NCBI RefSeq assembly: GCF_013408305.1
Contig: NZ_JACBZS010000001.1
Coordinates: 1,612,001-1,676,000, forward strand
Direction: 5' to 3'
Length of the DNA: 64,000 nucleotides
Source: Naumannella cuiyingiana
Lineage (GTDB): Bacteria; Actinomycetota; Actinomycetes; Propionibacteriales; Propionibacteriaceae
A program made the position numbers and the translations under genes. This document shows, piece after piece, positions 59,967 to 64,000 of the stretch (within the stretch, counting starts at the first letter, position 1; every line of letters starts with the position of its first letter). The notes under the pieces are model-generated. The model was given only the letters and a program-made list of their open reading frames with translations, did not search any database and was not told the DNA's origin.

Positions 59967-59978
59967 ACCAATATTGGT
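59967..59978. promoter_or_regulatory. Palindrome ACCAATATTGGT, putative GntR operator
   Basis: A perfect 12-bp dyad in the 168-bp gap between the phosphatase and gntR genes, 52 nt from the phosphatase start. An AT-rich core is unusual for this GC-rich sequence. It could bind the divergent GntR regulator. Confidence 0.55.
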
Positions 59979-59993
59979 ACCCAGACGCGCGAT

Positions 59994-60009
59994 GTAACGA
60001 GAAGGTTAC
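59994..60009. promoter_or_regulatory. GTAAC-N6-GTTAC dyad
   Basis: GTAACGAGAAGGTTAC is a perfect 5-bp inverted repeat with a 6-bp centre, 16 bp to the right of the ACCAATATTGGT palindrome. The two sites form a likely control region for the divergent operons. Confidence 0.5.
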
Positions 60010-60083
60010 GGATCCTCGGGTGTCCGCTGGACCTCGGTCCTTCGGGCGATACTCCTCGAAAGATGGGGCAGAGGAGACCGACC

Positions 60084-60839
60084 ATGTCCACGCTTGCTGA
60101 CCGAACCGCCGCGGTGCTGCGTCGACTGACGGCCGAGCATCGTGAGCGCGGCGCATCCCGGTTGCCGACCGAACGAGAGCTCGCCGCCGGCCTCGGGGTG
60201 TCGCGAACGACCCTGCGTTCGGCCCTGGACCGACTCGTGCGCGAGGGTGACCTGCGACGCGGAGCCGGACGCAAGGAGGGCATGTTCGTCACTGGGGTGA
60301 TCGACCGCCCCGAGGACGCGATCGTCGGATCCGCATGTGGGCAGCACACGGTCTGCCGCGACCTGAACACGGTCAAGGGCGTACCGGAGATGCTCAACGA
60401 ACAAGGCTATGCCGATTCGACCACCGTCTTGTCCGCACGGATCGAACCCGCGCCGCGATCCGCGGCCCGGGCCCTGGGTCTGCCGCCGGGGTCGTCGGTC
60501 ACGTCACTGCGCCGGGTGCGCTATGCCGACGGCGAACCGCTGTCGCTCGAACAGCTCTACCTCGGGGGACCGCACTGCGAGCGTTACCTGTCCACCCGCC
60601 TGGATTCCCTCTACGCCGGACTGCGCACCGACTTCGGTCTGGTGATCACCGCCGCCCGCGAGACCATCACGCTCGCGGTGATCAATGCCAGCGCCGGCTC
60701 GTTGCTCCAGCGCACCCCCGGCTCGACGGCCCTTCGGCTGGAACGGGTCGCCTACGACCAGGCCCGACGCCCCGTCGAGTACTCGGTCGATCTCTTCCGC
60801 GCGGACCGGACGGAGCTGCGGGTCCACGCCGGCGCCTGA
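60084..60839 (+). CDS. GntR/HutC-family regulator with UTRA domain
   Basis: A 251-residue regulator. The GntR winged helix spans about 10-70 with LPTERELAAGLGVSRTTLRS and RLVREGDLRRGAGRKEGMFV, and the C-terminal UTRA ligand-binding domain follows with SVTSLRRVRYADGEPLSLEQ and YLGGPHCERYL. GAGGAGACC precedes ATG at 60084; an ATG at 60063 is in frame but less well placed. It is divergent from the phosphatase-symporter-kinase operon, with two palindromes between. It is probably the local repressor, released by a sugar- or amine-phosphate ligand. Confidence 0.9.
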   Translation: MSTLADRTAAVLRRLTAEHRERGASRLPTERELAAGLGVSRTTLRSALDRLVREGDLRRGAGRKEGMFVTGVIDRPEDAIVGSACGQHTVCRDLNTVKGVPEMLNEQGYADSTTVLSARIEPAPRSAARALGLPPGSSVTSLRRVRYADGEPLSLEQLYLGGPHCERYLSTRLDSLYAGLRTDFGLVITAARETITLAVINASAGSLLQRTPGSTALRLERVAYDQARRPVEYSVDLFRADRTELRVHAGA

Positions 60840-60862
60840 CCTCGGGCGCGGGGCGGCTTCGG

Positions 60863-60868
60863 TAGCGT
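60863..60868 (+). promoter_or_regulatory. -10 element before racemase remnant
   Basis: TAGCGT followed by eight bases and a GTG at 60877. The promoter of the lost alanine-racemase gene survives. Confidence 0.45.
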
Positions 60869-60876
60869 GGGGCCGC

Positions 60877-61637
60877 GTGACGGGAACGACACTGCGCATC
60901 GACGAGGCGGCCTGGCGTACCTCCCTGGATCGGGTCCGCGACGCAACGCCCGGCCTGGTGCCGGTGGCGAAGGGCAACGGCTACGGCTTCGGGCTCCCGC
61001 GGCTGGCCGCGGAGGCGACCCGGCTCGGCGCCGACACCATCGCGGTGGGTACGCCGGGCGAGCTCGACGCGGTCGCCGACCGGTTCCCCGGCACGATCGT
61101 CGTGCTCACTCCCTGGCCCGGTGCGATCGCCGACGACGGCGTACGGTCCCTGACGGCCGTGCCGCCCGACGAGCACGACCCGGCCGCCGCGCGGCTGCAC
61201 CACACGCTGCGCCACCTCGGCTGGAAGCCGCCGAAGGATGCCGCGGGTTTCGCGGCGGGCCAGCCGAAGTTCAACTTCTGGCTGCCGCTGAAGGGTCGCA
61301 GCGCCGACGACGTGCTGAAGGGCATGAACCAGCTCTGGCGGCGCAACATCAAGAAGGCCGCCAAACTCGGTGTCGAGGTCAGCGAGGGCGGCCCGGACGA
61401 TCTGGGCGAGTTCCACCGGATCTATGTCGAGACCGCCGAGCGCGACGGGTTCACCCCGCGGGCACTGAGCTATTTCCAGAACATGTGTCCGTCGCCGGAG
61501 ACGACCCCCATCTCGGCCTGATCCAGTTCAAGGTCGGCACCGGCGGCGAAGCCGTGGAGTACCCGGGCGAGTGGGACCTCCCGATCAACCCGATCCTGCA
61601 CAAGGCCTTCGACTGGTACATGAACCGCGGGAAATAG
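60877..61637 (+). pseudogene. Chimeric remnant: alanine-racemase N-terminus fused to deleted femX copy
   Basis: Residues 1-82 read as the start of a fold-type III PLP racemase, with the lysine motif PVAKGNGYGFGLP and GADTIAVGTPGELDAV. At 61123 the sequence switches in frame to femX residues matching 50693-51055, then a 235-bp net deletion at 61485-61488 shifts the frame and stops after CPSPETTPISA (61521). The remaining femX 3' end (61488-61637), including its stop codon, is present in another frame. Six mismatches in about 510 aligned bases show that the copy is recent or was corrected against the intact gene. Neither enzyme activity can survive. Confidence 0.88.
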
Positions 61638-61676
61638 GCTTCGGTACTGACGCGACCGATGCACGACGAGGTCGAG

Positions 61677-62246
61677 TCATCGAGACGGCGGTGAGTCCAG
61701 CGTGGAGAGCACCCTGTCCACCGCGTCGGTGAGCGCGACCGATCGAGAACCAATGGTGTGCAGGAGGGTTACTCCCTCGATGAGTGCGACGATCTCGCCC
61801 GCAACGGCGGACGCGTCGGGGTAGCCCGCGTCCACGAGCGCGTCGTTGATGAACTGCTCGTACCGCAGCACGTGTGCGTGGGCCACCGCGTTGACACGGC
61901 CTTCGCCGGCGTGCGACGCCGACCGCATCACCAGGCAGCCGTGGAAGTCGGGGGAGCGGTACCAGTCCTCGAGGTCGCTGCACAGCCCTCTGATGCGATC
62001 GATACCGGGCGGCCTGTTGCCGGCGCTGCGGATCACTTCGTCGTGGACGGCGTCGCTGCGGTGGGTCGCGACCGCTTCGATGAGGTCTGACTTGGTGGGG
62101 AACTCGCGGTACATGCTCGTCTTCGACACGCGTGCAGCCGATGCGATCTCGGTCATTCCGATCGACGGGATGACGTTCGACGCGAACAGCCGGGTCGCCG
62201 CCTGCATGATCCGCGGTCGTGGGTTGCGGAACCTCGATTCAGTCAT
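61677..62246 (-). CDS. TetR-family transcriptional regulator
   Basis: A 189-residue regulator. The N-terminal HTH runs from RIMQAATRLFASN to IGMTEIASAARVSKTSMYRE, followed by a ligand-binding domain with GVTLLHTIGSRS. The N-terminal M-T-E-S-R-F is preceded by AGGGAGGC at good spacing before ATG at 62246. It is divergent from an MFS gene, 80 bp away, and the intervening DNA has a near-perfect 26-bp dyad, so it most likely represses the MFS-flavoprotein unit. Codon and k-mer use differ from the rest of the window. Confidence 0.9.
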   Translation of the reverse strand: MTESRFRNPRPRIMQAATRLFASNVIPSIGMTEIASAARVSKTSMYREFPTKSDLIEAVATHRSDAVHDEVIRSAGNRPPGIDRIRGLCSDLEDWYRSPDFHGCLVMRSASHAGEGRVNAVAHAHVLRYEQFINDALVDAGYPDASAVAGEIVALIEGVTLLHTIGSRSVALTDAVDRVLSTLDSPPSR

Positions 62247-62297
62247 CCGGGCCTCCCTAGGTTTCGTCCAGTGTGGAACCTGCGCTGCCGGTTGTGC

Positions 62298-62323
62298 CAA
62301 ACGATACTCCATCGTACTGTTTG
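62298..62323. promoter_or_regulatory. TetR operator covering the MFS promoter
   Basis: The dyad CAAACnnTAC-N6-GTAnnGTTTG spans 62298-62323. It overlaps a promoter with TTGTGC (62292-62297) and TACTGT (62315-62320) at 17-bp spacing, and TACTGT ends 6 nt before the MFS ATG at 62327. Binding here would block the MFS gene directly and the divergent tetR gene. Confidence 0.75.
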
Positions 62324-62326
62324 TGT

Positions 62327-63511
62327 ATGGGAAGGACATCGGTAGCCGCACTCTGGGTCGCCGTCTTCTGCGGCTACGTCGCGCTCGGTGCCACCATTCA
62401 AGTACTCCCCGGCTACGTCACCGGCGCGCTCGGCGGAACGCTGACGGCTGCAGGGCTCGCGGTGGGAATCGCCTTCGCAGCGACAGCGCTGACGAGACCG
62501 GTGGCAGGCTGGCTCGCCGACGGCGCCCACTCACGCCCGGTCGTTGCGACGGGCGGCGTCCTGACCGCCCTTGGCGGCGCTGGGCATCTTCTAGCGACGA
62601 CGATCCCCGAGATCCTGCTCGCGCGCGTGGTGATGGGCGCCGGCGAGGCAGCCCTGTTCTCCGCTGCACTGCCGTGGGTCCTGTCCTCCATCCCGGCGGA
62701 CAGGAAGGGAGCGATGGCGGGCTGGTTCGGCCTGTCGATGTGGGGCGGCCTCGCTGTGGGTCCCGTGGTCGGCAGCGCAATCAGCGATGCGACCGGATCG
62801 GCGAGATCGGTCTGGTGGACGGTCACCGCGCTCGGGATTGTTTCTCTGATCTTCGCCGTGAGCGTGCGGGCTGGCCAAACACCGTCTCCTGCGCGTCCTT
62901 CGTTCACACTGCGCGGGCTGTTGCCCTGGGGCGCGAGCGCCCCAGGGGCCGTGTTCGGTCTGTCCGCCTACGGTTACGGCGCGATCAACGCGATAATCGT
63001 GCTCTACCTCGCGAACCTGCGCTCCGGCGCCTCACACTACGTCCTGGGTGTCTTCGCCGCCGCCTTCCTGATCACGCGCTTCTTCGGAAGCCCCCTGGTG
63101 ACTCGCTGGGGCGGGAAGCGTGTGTGGGGCGCGATGCTCGCGGTCGAGACCGTCGGGTTGGCGATCATCGCGATTCCCTCAGCCGGAGTCGTCGGGATTG
63201 TGGCGGGGACGGCGTTGGCCGCAGTCGGAGTGTCACTGATGTTCCCGGCGACCGTCGCCGTGACGCTCGACCGAGCCGGCCCCAAGGCGCCGGGCACCTC
63301 GGTGGCGGTCATGGCGTCCTTCTGGGATCTCGGTCTGATGGTGGCGGGCCCGCTCAGCGGAGCGGTCGCGAGCCGCTTCGACTACCCATCGGCCTTCGCT
63401 CTCGCTGCGGCAGTATCGTTCGCCGCACTGCTGGCCTCCGCCGCTGTCAGGAGCACTGCCAAACACGAAGTGCACCAGCCGGCTACTCACGAATCGGGGG
63501 GTCGACAATGA
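62327..63511 (+). CDS. MFS transporter (efflux type)
   Basis: A 394-residue transporter with 12 predicted helices and the MFS loop motif PVAGWLADGAHSRPVVATGG between helices 2 and 3. The middle loop is near residues 180-205 (RAGQTPSPARPSFTLRG). It resembles drug/metabolite exporters controlled by TetR regulators. ATG at 62327 is supported by the -10 element six bases upstream; upstream residues would be inside the operator. Its stop overlaps the next gene by 4 nt. GGTACGC/GCGTACC motifs, common elsewhere, are absent here. Confidence 0.88.
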   Translation: MGRTSVAALWVAVFCGYVALGATIQVLPGYVTGALGGTLTAAGLAVGIAFAATALTRPVAGWLADGAHSRPVVATGGVLTALGGAGHLLATTIPEILLARVVMGAGEAALFSAALPWVLSSIPADRKGAMAGWFGLSMWGGLAVGPVVGSAISDATGSARSVWWTVTALGIVSLIFAVSVRAGQTPSPARPSFTLRGLLPWGASAPGAVFGLSAYGYGAINAIIVLYLANLRSGASHYVLGVFAAAFLITRFFGSPLVTRWGGKRVWGAMLAVETVGLAIIAIPSAGVVGIVAGTALAAVGVSLMFPATVAVTLDRAGPKAPGTSVAVMASFWDLGLMVAGPLSGAVASRFDYPSAFALAAAVSFAALLASAAVRSTAKHEVHQPATHESGGRQ

Positions 63512-64000
63512 CGGGATTCTCGAAGATCGCCTACACCTCCTCGGTCAGGCGGCAGCAGCACGACCACGGCAGCCGGAACGCGATTGCCAGAACGGAGACC
63601 GACGACGTCTTCGCCGGGCTGACCGCTCAGGAGCAGGCTTTCATCGGCGCTCGCGACGAGTTCTACCTCGGCACGATCAACGCCGACGGCTGGCCGTACA
63701 TCCAATACAAGTCCGGGCCAAAAGGGTTCGTCGAATGCTCCGCCGGCCCCAGCGGCGCCGTGGACACGCTCCGCTACCTTGAGGTGGCGGGCAACCGACA
63801 GTACGTGTCGTTCGGCAACCTTGAGGACAATCCCAAGCTCTCCCTGTTCTTCATCGACTACGTTCGGCGAATGAGGCTCAAGATCTTCGGCCTGGGCTCG
63901 CTCGAGCAGCACCCTGCCGGGGCGAACGGCCGGATCTCGACGGTGATCAGGATCCGCGTCGAAGCGTCGACCTGGAACTGCCCGAAGTCGATCATCCCGA
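63508..64000 (+). CDS. Pyridoxamine 5'-phosphate oxidase-family protein, partial
   Basis: The first 164 residues are visible before the window ends. A long N-terminal extension (SVRRQQHDHGSRNAIARTE) precedes a split-barrel flavin-binding domain with FIGARDEFYLGTINADGWPY, the conserved GSPKGF-like SGPKGFVE, and VSFGNLEDNPKLSLFFIDY. Such proteins bind FMN, F420 or heme-like cofactors and reduce or detoxify small molecules. ATG overlaps the MFS stop by 4 nt, so the pair is co-transcribed under the TetR operator. The missing C-terminus prevents a finer call. Confidence 0.85.
   Translation, partial: MTGFSKIAYTSSVRRQQHDHGSRNAIARTETDDVFAGLTAQEQAFIGARDEFYLGTINADGWPYIQYKSGPKGFVECSAGPSGAVDTLRYLEVAGNRQYVSFGNLEDNPKLSLFFIDYVRRMRLKIFGLGSLEQHPAGANGRISTVIRIRVEASTWNCPKSIIP

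Noticed and set aside
60877-61637. Insertion sequence or transposon as cause of the femX copy
   Set aside because: No transposase gene, terminal inverted repeats or target-site duplications are visible at the ends of the copied segments.
1-64000. tRNA, rRNA or CRISPR features
   Set aside because: I looked for T-loop-like GTTCGANNC sequences with matching arms and for regularly spaced repeats and saw none.

Overview
The window is GC-rich (roughly 70%), gene-dense DNA from an actinobacterium. A DtxR/IdeR-type iron box, an alkyl-DHAP-synthase-like gene, a FemX-type cell-wall enzyme, many GTG starts and frequent leaderless start signals support this. A propionibacterium-like (Propionibacteriaceae) origin is my guess, not a demonstration. 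There are no rRNA, tRNA, CRISPR or insertion-sequence features that I can support, and no gene-free stretch longer than 300 bases. Genes are packed in runs that mostly overlap by 4 nt (ATGA or GTGA), while the first gene of many units lacks a ribosome site and has a TAnnnT hexamer 6-8 nt before its start codon.

Layout. 1-14.3 kb is housekeeping and accessory: a MoxR/VWA pair, an MFS exporter, a MerR regulator with a DUF998 membrane protein, Ohr, endonuclease IV, a large ATPase-LuxR regulator, a VOC protein, then an SDR, a PlsC acyltransferase and an alkyl-DHAP-synthase-like flavoprotein that could serve ether-lipid or phospholipid work. 14.3-23.2 kb holds an iron-box-controlled siderophore-binding lipoprotein and a complete kdpFABC-kdpDE potassium system preceded by an extra 28-residue membrane ORF.

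23.2-44.8 kb is a large peptide and amino-acid catabolic region. It has an enolase-superfamily racemase, a glutamine-synthetase-like ligase and a FluG-type amidohydrolase in one operon, a PucR regulator, a dipeptide ABC transporter split over two divergent operons (with permease and ATPase fused in DppCD), an S9 peptidase, an SHMT-like PLP enzyme, a Tricorn-like protease, a ThDP enzyme, a penicillin-binding/D-aminopeptidase-like hydrolase and a class III aminotransferase. 44.8-51.4 kb has a TehA/SLAC1-like channel, LysR, an ArsB-like transporter, a Mug-type DNA glycosylase, a glycosyltransferase and FemX.

51.4-60.8 kb is a second catabolic operon under a divergent GntR/UTRA regulator: phosphatase, small membrane protein, sodium symporter, M20 amidohydrolase, amidase, two choline-kinase-like kinases and a class III PLP enzyme that resembles amino-alcohol phosphate phospho-lyases. 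This suggests import of an amide-linked amino alcohol, its release, phosphorylation, and PLP-driven elimination. 60.9-61.6 kb is a broken chimera of an alanine-racemase start and a nearly identical, internally deleted copy of the femX gene 10 kb upstream. From 61.65 kb to the end, a TetR-MFS-flavin-oxidase block differs in k-mer usage and looks transferred.
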